From NCBI GenBank assembly GCA_027186245.1, contig CP114483.1, positions 4,908,001-4,972,000 on the forward strand: a stretch of DNA of 64,000 bases. Reading direction: 5' to 3'. Positions 33,471 to 44,536 of the stretch are shown piece after piece. A model generated the notes under the pieces. That model was given only the letters and a program-made list of their open reading frames with translations, had not been told where the DNA came from and searched no databases. Position 1 is the first letter of the stretch, and every line of letters begins with the position of its first letter. This DNA comes from Coriaria nepalensis (Eukaryota > Streptophyta > Magnoliopsida > Cucurbitales > Coriariaceae). The position numbers were made by a program, and so were the translations under genes.

Positions 33471-34740
33471 CTTGAGTTCTCCAAAAAAAAAAAAACTAAG
33501 TTACATAGAACTTGTTACCTAACTTCCCTATTTTAACTGCTTACTCAAATAAATCCAAAATATTCTAAAAAGTAAGATTTTGAAGAGAAATAATGTACAA
33601 TCATATATAAATTAATTATATATATAAACTTTTAATCTCTGGATAAATCTAAATTTTATAAATTTTATATATATAAGCGTAAAAGTAAATTTAAGAAAAT
33701 ATATAAAAAGAGAAAATTATATTTATAACATAAAATATTAGAGAAAATTTTAGAGACCGTAACCTAAATAAGTTAACAAGTATAAAGAGAATCAAAATGA
33801 GTTCCATAGAGTAAGACCATACTTAAAAAAAGACGAAATCTAAACCCAAATAAATTTAAAAGTTTTTCCTCTTATTTTGAACGGATTTTTTTTCAATAAC
33901 ATTTTCCGAACCTTCTTTAGTTTGAATCTCTTCAAATTTTTAAACAAACACGTTAAAAGATGTTCTATAAATATCGCACTTCATATTTAAATTTCAAACA
34001 CCAATTAAGAACAAAATGAGGAACTTTAAAAGTGATAAAGTCAAAAGCCTGTTTTACATTGCAAATCAGTCCATTTAAATTATTTATTCATTGCTTGTGG
34101 AAACCATAGTTGTTCGGTAACCGGGCTTGCAACAGAACTACAAAAGATTTGGAAGTTCGATACACTAAAAACAGGCAACTGTTTTTTGTTCAAAAGGCTT
34201 GGAAGCCATAATGAACTTACATTATACATTCAATATATGATTAGGATTCATAAAATAGGAGTTAAAAACCAACACATATCATAAAATATAAATTAAAAAA
34301 TGAGTATATAAAATGGTAAAGAAATACAAATCCAAAGTAAGTAGTGTAAATAATCGATAATAATATATAAATCTTTATAAATTTCGAAAGCTACTTAAAA
34401 GATTTATATTACTTTAGAGAGTTATAACTTTTTAGTCCTATCTCTAGTAAGTTAATTGAAGTCATTAAATTTATTAAACTGAAAATCACTTTGAAAAGTC
34501 ACTAATCTTCAAAAAAAATTTATAATTAAGTTGAATTAAGATGACATTTTAAATATAAACATGACCAAAAAAACGATATGGCAAGTTAAGGAATGTGACA
34601 TATGATATTTAAGGAAGCTTAAGCTCAATTTTATATTATATATATATATATATATTCTTTTTCTTTCCAAAAAAGACTACCAACACATAATTTTCCTAAT
34701 ATTTATAAACCATTCATTGCATTCGAGATTCAATATGCCT
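33471..34740. other. AT-rich intergenic region
   Basis: No gene seen. It holds a TA microsatellite at 34637-34656. The LHCB6 promoter begins to its right. Confidence 0.4.
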
Positions 34741-34780
34741 ATACATTATAATTCATAAGCTCAAAAATAACGCAATGGTC

Positions 34781-34906
34781 TACGTGGCAGAAAGCCATGT
34801 GGGTGAAGTGATGGACATCTAGTTCTCATTGGTCGGAAATCTATCCTCGGTAGCTTCCCAGATTACTTCTCCAGATTTTCATTATCCCACCTGGCTCCAT
34901 AAATCC
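34781..34906 (+). promoter_or_regulatory. LHCB6 promoter elements
   Basis: TACGTGGC at 34781 (G-box-like), ATTGG at 34828 (inverted CCAAT), TTATCC at 34883 (an I-box, GGATAA, on the minus strand) and a TATA-like CATAAAT at 34898, about 100 bases before the start codon. These are the element types known from light-regulated plant promoters. Their use here is inference. Confidence 0.5.
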
Positions 34907-35002
34907 CCACTCTTTTGGTTCTCCTCCTAAATTTGGAGAGATAGAAGTGAAAGAAAGGGAGGAAGAAAGAGAGTTTTCTCCACAACACAGAGAGAAAGAA
35001 AA

Positions 35003-35977
35003 ATGGCTGCTACATCTGGTGCTGTGCTAACTGGGTTAACCTCTCCCTTCTTGTGTGGCAGCAAGAGTTCGAGCCAGGCCTTATTCTCTGCCGCCAGAGT
35101 TGAAGGTGCAGCCACATCTCGTAAGTTGAATCTGGTTGTAGCGGCCGCTGCTGCACCCAAGAAATCCTGGATCCCTGCCGTCAAGGGTGGTGGCAGCTTT
35201 GTCAACCCAGAATGGCTCGATGGCTCGTAAGTCATCTCTAACTATAATATATAACCTCACATTACATAATTTAGGTCCAGTTTGCCTAGGAATTCACACG
35301 ACGGATCAATTTAGTTATGATCTTATATTAAAAATCTAATGTTAGACATAAAGTTCTAAAATCATTAAGACAACTGGCTCTTATACCTAAGTCGTTGGAT
35401 ATAACTAAGGAAATTTTGAAATTTCAGGCTTCCAGGTGACTTTGGATTTGATCCATTGGGATTGGGCAAGGACCCAGCATTCCTCAAGTGGTACAGAGAA
35501 GCTGAACTCATCCACGGGCGGTGGGCCATGGCAGCTGTAGTCGGCATATTTGTGGGTCAGGCTTGGAGTGGAATCCCGTGGTTTGAAGCCGGAGCCGACC
35601 CAGGTGCCATCGCACCCTTCTCCTTCGGCTCGTTGCTAGGAACCCAATTGCTTCTCATGGGTTGGGTCGAGAGCAAGAGATGGGTCGACTTTTTCAATCC
35701 AGACTCCCAATCGGTTGAGTGGGCCACACCATGGTCCAAGACTTCCGAGAACTTTGCTAATGCGACCGGAGAACAGGGTTACCCTGGCGGCAAGTTTTTT
35801 GACCCGTTAGGCTTAGCTGGTACCATTGAAAACGGAGTTTACATTGCGGATACAGAGAAGCTTGAGAGATTGAAGCTAGCTGAGATCAAGCACGCAAGGT
35901 TGGCCATGGTGGCTATGCTAATTTTCTACTTTGAGGCTGGTCAGGGGAAAACACCCCTTGGTGCCCTTGGCTTGTAG
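35003..35977 (+). CDS. LHCB6: LHCB6 (CP24), minor antenna protein of photosystem II
   Basis: Encodes a 257-aa precursor of CP24, a chlorophyll a/b-binding protein of the thylakoid membrane that links trimeric LHCII to the PSII core. Two exons: 35003-35226 and 35428-35977, phase 2, GTAAGT donor and TTTCAG acceptor. Residues 1 to about 48 are a Ser/Ala-rich chloroplast transit peptide ending in [14 protein letters not shown]. The mature part reads [20 protein letters not shown], then helix 1 ([13 protein letters not shown]), a middle helix region ending [18 protein letters not shown], and the last helix ([19 protein letters not shown]), with the Glu/Arg pairs and His that hold chlorophyll. It ends [10 protein letters not shown] without the extra amphipathic helix of other LHCBs, which is typical of CP24. 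No defects. Confidence 0.97.
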
Positions 35978-36182
35978 AACAAATTTGTTATTAAATCTTC
36001 GTTGTAGATAAAATTTTTATCGGCTAATTAATATTCTATAAGATTCACAAATCCTCAATTAAAAATCTTGCCAACAAAAAAATTGAAGCAACTGGTACCA
36101 AACTTGGATTTGAAAGATAAGTTACTTGTGCTACACCAATGTAGAAGAAATAGAAGAAGAATAAACTTAAATAAGAAAATTA

Positions 36183-38426
36183 TCATCCACTACCAGTAGC
36201 CATTAGGAACTCACCCTCGCAAACAACTTCTCCTCCAACGTATGCTTTTCCTTCCATCTTAGCTATTCCAAACCGTTTCTGCAACTTGATTAGTGTCATT
36301 CTCATCACTAACGTGTCGCCGGCAATAACGGGCTTACGGAATCGTACTTTGTCGATTCCGGCAAAGAAGAAGTTTTCGCGGGACCCGCCCACTTCTGGTT
36401 GTAGCATGACTAATCCACCAACTTGTGCCATTGCCTACATCATATTTATAACCAACACCAGTCGCTAGTCAATCCAAATACAAACAACTACCAATAGCTC
36501 AAGTTACTTTGGCTCGGCAAATAGATTTGTTCTTTCATAGTGATACGCGCATTACATATTTGCATAGTGAATAGTATAATAGTGAGATACTTTCGTCCTT
36601 GTAACTGGTTAAAAAGGTCCATCTGGTTTAGCATTTGAAACTCCAATTTGGTTAAAACAAAAAAGCTCTGAAAATATTGATCCAAGAACGAAATGCAGTT
36701 TACCTCATAATCTGACTGGAAGTATAGACTATACATTGGTTCCAACTTTTCAATCAGTTTATCCAATAACTGCTAAATTTTCAACCCAAGAGTAGCGCAG
36801 ATGGGAATTACTTAAATGCCTCAACATGAGATTTATTTCTAGAATGTAAATCCCAAACAGGTAATCTACAGTGCCTTAACATGACTTCATAAATAGTGCA
36901 ACCTATGGTTGGGATGCCACAGATAACCACCATTCAAGATTTTCTGGAAATCAAATCTCCATAATAAAACTTCAGACTCTAAACTGAAAATGCCATGCTA
37001 AAATCAAACAACCCAGGAGAAAATCTACGAAAATCGGGCTGCAGATGGAAAAGATTATCACAGAATTTATCCATTTCTGACAGCAAAAACTGAAAAAAAG
37101 GGATCTTTAAAATGTTGTATAATGTACTCTCTCAATCTGCAACTTAAGCATGGAGTTGTATATACAAAGAGATAAAATTATATACATGAATGTGCCAGGA
37201 AAAAAGAAAAAGAAAAAGGAGAAGATCAGGTATCGAAAGTAATTACCTCAATCATGAGAACACCAGGCATAATTGGTCTCTCGGGAAAATGTCCAGGGAA
37301 GAAATTGTCATTTATGGTTACATTCTTAATAGCAACAGCAGAAACTCCGGGATTGTATTCAATCACTCTGTCGACTAAAAGAAATGGGAACCTAGCCATA
37401 TCCAGAGAAAGAAAAGCGTTCCAGAACTACATCAGAGAGGCCAATAATTTCATAGTTTCAACTCTAGTATAACTTTCAATTATTTGAATAAACTGTTGGA
37501 AAATAATGAAGGATTAATGAGAAATTGATATGTAAAGATCAATTTAATTAGGCAGCTCCCGAATTAATTCCGATAACTACCGTTTTTAATAAGAAATTTA
37601 ATTTTCTGAAACATCTGGATTAATGATAATTAAATCCGGTCATAACTCCCCTCATTGAAGTACTATAAATTCACGTTCCTCCCTTTGAAAAAGACAACCG
37701 AGAAAAGCTTTCCTCCTCTCTGCAGAAATTGTTTCTAAACACCTAACACAGAATCACAGACGAGAGAAGGCGAATGAAATTGTGATCCTCACAAGCCTCG
37801 GATCTTCCAATTTTAGTAGGTGATTTCCTTATAAATTCAGTATTCATACTATAACAGATTATGTTTACTTCTAATTCTATAATTCTGTCAATCTGCATAT
37901 CTGCTATTATTATATTACCAAATAAACATAGATATCTGGCTTTAAGAAATTTCATTATTTTATTTTTCGTCCAGTTGTGACCAATCTACAATTTTTCCTC
38001 CATTGAAGCAAATTCCAAACGGTCAGGTAAGTTTTGAACAAACTGAAAATGTCACTCACCTGTGAGGTAGAATTTCACGAATCTGGTTTATATCCATCAC
38101 AGTAGGGAATGCAGCATATCCTGCTCAAAACAAACGATTAAGCAAAAGCTCACAAAGAAGAAAAGATACGAAAATGAATTTTTTTTTAAAAGATTCGTAC
38201 TTAATTCGATTGGAGTGTCTTCATTTGGGTATTTGGCAGCAGCATCCAGAGAACAATAGGTAGTGAATCGGCTCGGACTTTTCTTCAATTGGATTTTTTG
38301 CATGGAGAAGCCGGATCTCGAATTGGCGAAAGATGTATGAGAAGCAGGTAGAGCTGCAGAGAGCGATGAGCGAGAACTGAGTGAGGTAGGAGAAAGCAAA
38401 GAGCTGGAGAGAGCTGAGGCCGCCAT
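36183..38426 (-). CDS. FABZ: FabZ: plastid 3-hydroxyacyl-ACP dehydratase
   Basis: Encodes a 227-aa precursor of the plastid hot-dog-fold dehydratase that removes water from 3-hydroxyacyl-ACP in type II fatty acid synthesis. Four exons on the minus strand: 38426-38201, 38120-38060, 37391-37247 and 36434-36183 (684 bp with stop), all GT..AG. Residues 1 to about 60 are Ser-rich ([18 protein letters not shown]) and serve as transit peptide. The enzyme part begins near [20 protein letters not shown]. It contains [20 protein letters not shown] with catalytic His130, then Glu144 at the end of exon 3, followed by [11 protein letters not shown]. The C-terminus is [11 protein letters not shown]. The intron between exons 2 and 3 probably contains an LTR insertion. 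The promoter faces that of the HIT-finger gene remnant. Confidence 0.95.
37493..37990. mobile_element. Possible solo LTR in a FABZ intron
   Basis: The block begins TGTTGGAAAATAATGAAGG, a common start of plant Copia LTRs. It has a CTATAAATTCACGTTCC patch (about 37664) that looks like an LTR TATA region and a CT-rich leader after it. No second copy or clear target duplication was found and the right end is a guess. The splice sites of the FABZ intron (37392-38059) are intact. Confidence 0.35.
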
Positions 38427-39053
38427 TGATGAAGAGGAAAAAGCTTGATTTTGCAGGTCTAGGAAGAAAAATAAACGGTTAATGAGGAAGATTTTGTTGG
38501 TTTGAAGTAGGTAATACAAATGCGAAGCTGAGAATTCGAAGTGAAAAAGACGGAGATTACGAAGGAGGAAATAATAAAGATAATAATAAAAAAATAATAA
38601 TGCATACGAACTTCGTTCCAAAAGCTGTGAAAAGACGAATATACCCCCTAAAACTCTTGATGGTTTTCTTCAACCTTTTCGTATATTCTTCTTCTTCTTC
38701 TTCTTCTTCATCTCTCTCTCTAAATTTTCGGAACTTTCACAGTAGCAGAAGCTGATGGTCTTCTCTTCCAGAGTCCAGTTTTCTTCAACCTTTTCGTTTC
38801 TTCTTCTTCATCTCTCTCTAAATTTTCGGAACTTTCACAGTAGCAGAAGCTGATGGTCTTCTCTTCCAGAGTCCAGCTAGTTTTCGCTAATTCTTCTCTC
38901 ATATATTCACTTATATTTTCTCTCATTTGATTCCTAACTAATCAGACAGTTTTAACTTGTGAAGGTAGTAAGTAAACTTTCTCTCTCTAGCTGAAATCAT
39001 TGATGAAACTAGGATTTGAACTTTTTCTTCTGTTTCTTGAACCGCTTTTGGTA
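38427..39053. promoter_or_regulatory. Shared promoter region of FABZ and the HIT-finger remnant
   Basis: A 627-bp interval between two divergent start codons. It holds CTT-rich sequence and a head-to-tail duplication at 38663-38875. Regulatory sites cannot be pinned down. Confidence 0.45.
38663..38875. repeat. Tandem duplication of about 100-115 bp
   Basis: Units 38663-38777 and 38778-38875 both run GTTTTCTTCAACCTTTTCGT ... CTCTTCCAGAGTCCA and include GGAACTTTCACAGTAGCAG. They differ mainly by the length of a TTC run, so the duplication is recent. Confidence 0.93.
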
Positions 39054-39248
39054 ATGGCGGAGACGATTCTCACCCCAGGCGATTCATCGAGTTCATCCCA
39101 ATTGAATCCAGCTTCTTTCCGTATAATCTGCCACGTGTGAGTTCTTCTCCTACCTAAATCTTTTATCTTTGCTCACTCATCTTGTTCAATTTCTTAACCG
39201 ATAATGTACTCTTTATCGTAGTATACTTTGTTGTGAAAATCTTAATTA

Positions 39249-40129
39249 ATAGAGATAAGATAATATACTCTTCTTTTGATAATTATTTTATTAAATAACT
39301 TTCTTTCTCAACTTTTTGATAAATAAATTAATATATTTATAATAAAATAAAATAAAAGAGAAAAAAAGTAAAGGATATTAATACTCTATCGAAGATTAAA
39401 ATCCTAAAACTCAAAAGAAAAAAAAAAGTTCATATTTTCCTCCTCTTCCTTTTCTCACATCCGATTAAGTTTGAAATTTTTCCTCGCCATCATTTTCTTC
39501 ACCTCCATCCCACCTGTGAAACGGTTCTTCTCCTTCATCTCACTTGCAAAATAGAGCTCAAATTTGGTATACATTCTCTCATTCCTTTCTCTATTACTCT
39601 CTCTCCCTTTCTTTTATCTTTCTATCGCAAACCAATCTTAGTTTGAAATCATTAACTTGCGAATTGATCTCAATTTGTTATTAACAAACTCAGCTTGTTA
39701 TTATTAGATTTCATTTTTCACAGCCATCAATAGAATATAATGAAAAATATCGGTCCCGAGAAGACGAAATATTAGATGATAAACTAATTTTGATGAATTT
39801 GTAATCATAGGGTTTTTATGAAATTTGTTAGATTTGTTTAGTTTGATTTTGATTTTTGTCTGTGAAATATTGATTTTTATTTCGAATTTTCATTGAATTT
39901 TGTCCAATTTCACTTGATTATGATTATGGACCACGTTATGGAGATCTCAATCTATTATTTTATGATCTTATTCACTTTCACAAAGGTATGGACTAAGACA
40001 ATATTTCATCTTAGTCCGAAATTTTGGACAACATATTTAAATAAATTGAACATTTATTTTATTTGTTTTGATGGGAGATGAATTACTTACACTTATCTAG
40101 CTTTTGAAGTCCGATAATCATTTTCATTG
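39249..40129. other. Left part of the transposon-filled intron
   Basis: AT-rich sequence with a CT-rich stretch at 39440-39620. A 12-base sequence AAAATCTTAATT at 39237-39248 recurs at 47284-47295, near the other end of the transposon-filled region, and could be a target duplication. An open frame at 39893-40081 has no clear motif but may be a leading exon of the DUF1985 gene. Confidence 0.35.
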
Positions 40130-40774
40130 CACAATTATTGATCAGTCAAAGTTATACAAAGTTTTCAGATATCGAGAAGAAGCTTCATTATAGACAGTTA
40201 AGAAAGTTTAGGAAATCATGTTTTACCAACTTCCTGAAGGTTGATGAAAAGTTTTTATTCTCTACTCAGTTAGTCAAAGCTTTGGTCTTCCATCAAGCTG
40301 AGTCCTTAAAGAATTTTGTGGTATAGGGTATGGTACATCATAAATGATCATGCTTTCCGTTACTCGATGAAAGAGTTCTATGTTATTACTGGACTAAGAT
40401 GTCACAAGTCATCGACCTTACCTCGCAAAGTAAAGAAAAATGTAGAGATCATGAAATAATGGTTTAAAGGGAATGACAACATTACATGTGGTTAGCTTAT
40501 TGAGATTTTAGAAAATACTAAGTGTAGAATTAAAAGGTGTCAAGAAGATCCTAATGATGCGGCAAAGGTTGAAGATCTACGGTTAAAGTTAGCATTGTTT
40601 TACTTCTTGGTGGGTATCTTCTTAGGTATTGTAAGGAGGCAAAATGTATCGGCTGAGTATCTATTCATGGTCTCAGACATTGAGTTCTTCGATAGCTACC
40701 CTTAGGGTAAAAGTAGTACATGAGAGAATTATCAAATACATCCATAAGGATTATGCAAAGCTGGTAAATAAGGA

Positions 40775-40971
40775 TTCTATATATTCAAAATCAGAATGTT
40801 TGTACATACTAGGTACCAACTATATAGAACAATAACAAAGCTATTCTAGGAATGTAAAACGTACAATAATCAAGATCCTAAAATCATGCTAAATTGATGT
40901 TGATTCAATTCCGGTCCACTATTAGCTGCGATCCACAATTCATTCCTTAATAGGGTTTCTTTCTTTTAATA
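40775..40971 (-). repeat. 3' LTR of the minus-strand Copia remnant
   Basis: About 197 bp, near-identical to 42121-42316. On the minus strand it directly follows the polypurine sequence TTGAGGGGGAGT. The shared sequence includes GTACATACTAGGTA.CAACTA and CACTATTAGCTGCGAT. Confidence 0.9.
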
Positions 40972-42120
40972 CTCCCCCTCAAGTTGGAGTGTGGATGTCA
41001 ATCACACCCAACTTGTTGATATGTGTGTGAAATGCCGACAATCTCAATGGCTTCGTAAACAAGTCTGCAATTTGGTTCCCAAATTGGACATAGGCTGTCT
41101 TCTTCACTTCCCCTTTTTGAATTCTCTCTTGAATTGAGTGACAATCCAACTCAATATGCTTTGTCCGTTCGTGATAAATAGGATTCGTAGCTATATGCAA
41201 TGCTGCTTGATTATCACAAAACAATCTTGCCGGTCCAGGATGTGGAACGTGCAAATCTGTCAACAAATACCTCAACCAAGTGAGCTCACAGGCGGCTACA
41301 GCCATAGAGCGATATTTTGCTTCAGCTGATGATCACGACATCATTGCTTGTTTCTTACTTTTCCAAGACATAAGTGATTTACCAAGAATTTATACAATAC
41401 CCTGTTACAGATCTTCGTGTAATTGGACACCTTGCCCAGTCCGCATCACAATATCCGATCAAATGAAGCGGACTATCTGATGGGAATAGTAACCCTTGTC
41501 CCGGGGCTACCTTCAAGTACTGGAGAGACGATGTGCTGCCTTAAGATGATGTAGTTTCGGTTCCTGCATAAATTGGCTAAGTGTATTCACGAAGTATGTG
41601 ATTTCTAGTCTGCTAATCATGAGATAAATAAGTTTTCCAGTTAATTACCGGTATTTGGTGGGATCTTTAAGTGGTGCACTCCCTATATCACTTAGTGTTG
41701 ACTCAGGATCCATATGTATGCTTGATGGCTTCACTCCAAGTAGGGTGTGTTTGAAAGTCGCGGACGAGGAGAAAGAGGAGGCATCCTGGCCGGGGGCAGC
41801 AACATGGTGTGTTTGAAAGTCGCGGAAGTGGGGTGGGGGTTGGTGGGTGCGAGCAGAACGGCGAAGGTCAGAGGCGTGTGGGGTGGGGTCGGATAGGGTG
41901 GTAGGGGCATCGGTGGTTGTAATGGGGGAACAGGATGGAGCGACAGGTGGGTCGGGAATGGCAGGAGGAGGGTTATCGGATGGGTCAGATGGGAGTAAAG
42001 TAAGAGGCGAAGGAGCATCTGCCGTGGGTGGAGGCGGAGTAGCTGCTGTGGGTGGAGGCGGAGCTAATGGTGTAGAGAGATCAGTGGTATGAGGGCGGCG
42101 GGGAGTAGACCTTCAGGCTA

Positions 42121-42316
42121 TTCTATATATTCAAAATTAGAATATTTGTACATACTAGGTATCAACTATATAGAACAATAACAAAGCTATTCTAGGAATG
42201 TAAAACATACAATAATCAGGATCCTAAAATCATGTTAAATTGATGTTGAATCAATTCTGATCCACTATTAGCTGCGATCAACAATTCATTCCTTAATAGG
42301 CTTTCTTTCCTTTAAC
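42121..42316 (-). repeat. 5' LTR of the minus-strand Copia remnant
   Basis: Partner of 40775-40971. On the minus strand it begins TGTTAAAGGAAAG. Differences between the LTRs are few, so the insertion is young relative to its host gene. Confidence 0.9.
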
Positions 42317-43560
42317 AGGGATGACCTCCTAACGAGGTCTAAAAGAGTTGGACGTAGAGAAAAAATAGTTGTTGAGAAGTGGGATATACATGATTTTTTG
42401 CCAGTCTTCTAGGTAATTAGTACTCTTAGCTTTAATTTATAATAAGTTTGTATTATTTAATATTTTTTAATACTTTTTTATATTACTGTAGATATGAGAT
42501 TTTAACGCGATTTCCAGCATTGGAAAGATGTTTATGCCGCATTTGAAGAAAATTTATATGCCACAGATCCTGAATTGAGCCATGCATTCTAGTAAGCCAT
42601 CATACATGAGGATCATCGATGTTTTGAAAAATTGAGATGTTAGTTTTTATTGTGATAAACAATTATTTATACTCTAGTTATTTAATTAACTGACCTATCT
42701 AACATTATTTTAATGATGTAGGTTATAGTGCATGGAATTTTACTTCCGTCTAAGAGAGAAAAGTGCACTCTTTGTATGACCAGCTTTGACCCATTCGATG
42801 ATGAGGTTGAAGATGCTGCAATTGATCGTGTGGCGGCTGCATTGGATGTGACCATGGAGAAGGCCGACTATTCTGACAAATCTTCCGCATATACATTTTT
42901 TTTTCCAGATAAGGGTGAGGAGTTAGACTCGGACGAGGGGGAGTATGAGGAAAAGAATGGGGAGGAGTCGGAAGAGGGCAAGGAGTATAATGAAGATGTA
43001 AATATAGAGGGGTCAGAAGATGTTGAGGGGAAGGATAAGGTAGAGGATTTGATGTGAAGGATGGAAGAGAGGATTGAGGAAGTCGGTCAGAAAATGGAGC
43101 ATAGCTTCAGTAAGAAAGTAGGGGCGCTAGAGTATATATTCGATCAGAAAATCAATGGGTTGGAGTGTATAATCGGTTTAATCGCTGATAAATTATCATG
43201 TGCAGTTTCAGAGTACGGCTTAATTGATTATGGTATTTGATTATGGTATATATGACACATGACAAACAAATTTATTTTCATCCTATTAATCAATTAATAT
43301 TTTTTTATATAGATGTTTTTTGTGTTGATCCTTCCCTCCACAAGACGGATTAGGTGATGACCTAGCAGGTCGAGATGGTGATGATAAGAAAATTAGTTTT
43401 TTTTTAATATCTTATATTTATTTTCCTAACACTAATAAATTTAATCCTTGTTATGTAGGGGTTGTTTGCACTGGTCCATCTCCTCCAAATATTGAGGCTT
43501 AGATTCCGGTTGATGTGGGGGTTGTTGGTGTCCCTCTAAATATTGAGACTCAGGTTCTAG

Positions 43561-44530
43561 CGGACGGTGATGGTACACAAATCCATTGGTCAAATGATAT
43601 GTATGAAAATCAAAGTTAGGGTTTTTTGTTCTTTTTGATTTGTTTTATTATGCTCTAACACTACTGACTTTTTTGTTATAGTTACGTAATGAGAACAATA
43701 GAATGGTCTGCAAGCTCCATTTGGGACACTGTGCACTATCTTACCAAAGATTGTATTCCATAAAGGAAAATTATACAAGAAATACTACAAGAAAATAAAG
43801 ACAAACTTCAACTTGAAAAACTCAAGAGTGCCACAAAATAAGAGTAAGAAATGAGAGGATTGTGGGGGGTTTTTACTATAAAGTGTATAAAGTTTCGTAT
43901 GACGGCCTCTCATGAGAGAATGTACAAGATGATAGGATTATGTTGTATATGTGTAAGATTACTTTTTAACATGTATAGATGTGTGGGACTTGTAAATCAT
44001 TTTTTATTATATGGTAATTTAAATATCGTTATATTTACTCTATGGTAATCACTACATATTAAATCATATATTAAACAATGAAGTGAAGCAGTCTGAAATC
44101 ATGAGCTACGATTTTGGTCCATGATTTCGAATTGGGACAGTAGTAGAAAAAAAAACATTCTAACCTAGATTTTGGACTGAATAGTCTGAAATCATGATTT
44201 TAGAATGTTTGTTTAATTTGAAATTTATGATAGTTTGAAATCATGATTTTGGGATGGGACAATAAGGTGTGTTTTTGTCTATGTTATGTAACAATCCAAA
44301 ATCATGGACCTTAAGACTTTGATCTATGATTTTGGACTGAAACAGTAGCAAAAGAAAAAAAAATAAATGTGGGTGAAAGTATTTGGAAAATACACAAAAA
44401 TAAAACGTAATAGTTTTTATTACAATAATAAAACAATACACGATAAACATAAGAGATCTTACTGAAATAATAATTCTTCTTACAATAAATGTAACATCAC
44501 GCAATAAAACATCATGAAATGGTTTCAACT
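43561..44530. other. Transposon non-coding region with repeated ATCATGATTTT motif
   Basis: Between the DUF1985 gene and the transposase. The motif CTGAAATCATGA(TTTT) or close variants occurs several times at 44090-44340, with AATCATGGACC and GATTTTGGACTGAA. Similar pieces (AGTCTGAAATTTTGGTCC, GATTTTGGATCG) occur at 47070-47125. These may be subterminal repeats of the MuDR-type element. Confidence 0.4.
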
Positions 44531-44536
44531 GGTGTT

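Larger units (their letters stand above)
40775..42316 (-). mobile_element. Short-LTR Copia remnant inserted in the DUF1985 gene
   Basis: An internally deleted Ty1/Copia element on the minus strand between two LTRs of about 196 bp. Reading 5' to 3' on the minus strand: a proline-rich linker with RRSARTHQPPPHFRDF (42000-41740), then the end of RT (GKLIYLMISRLEITYFVNTL, shifted), then RNase H (CDADWARCP region, [42 protein letters not shown]) ending near 40979. Gag, protease, integrase core and most of RT are missing. Flanks AAGGA (left) and AGGGA (right) look like a 5-bp target duplication, and removing the element restores the DUF1985 frame. Confidence 0.88.
40130..43560 (+). pseudogene. DUF1985-type transposon gene, interrupted
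   Basis: Decayed transposon gene with a DUF1985-like region, known from plant transposon-associated genes that often also carry a Ulp1-type protease domain. Blocks are YTKFSDIEKKL, LRKFRKSCFTNFLKV and LVKALVFHQAES (40150-40310), then YVITGLRCHKSS in a shifted frame, LALFYFLVGIFLGI and DIEFFDSYPLGKSS (40590-40715). The frame KLVNK at 40759 resumes as DDLLTRSKRVGRREK at 42320 once the Copia remnant is removed. Later come a segment near 42510, an acidic region (42728-43057, EGEYEEKNGEESEEGKEYNE) and a short amphipathic stretch to about 43220. No protease catalytic triad was found. Stops are frequent. Confidence 0.65.

Noticed and set aside
41847..42092. Gly/Val-rich plus-strand frame, possible glycine-rich protein
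   Set aside because: It is the complement of the proline-rich linker of the minus-strand Copia remnant.
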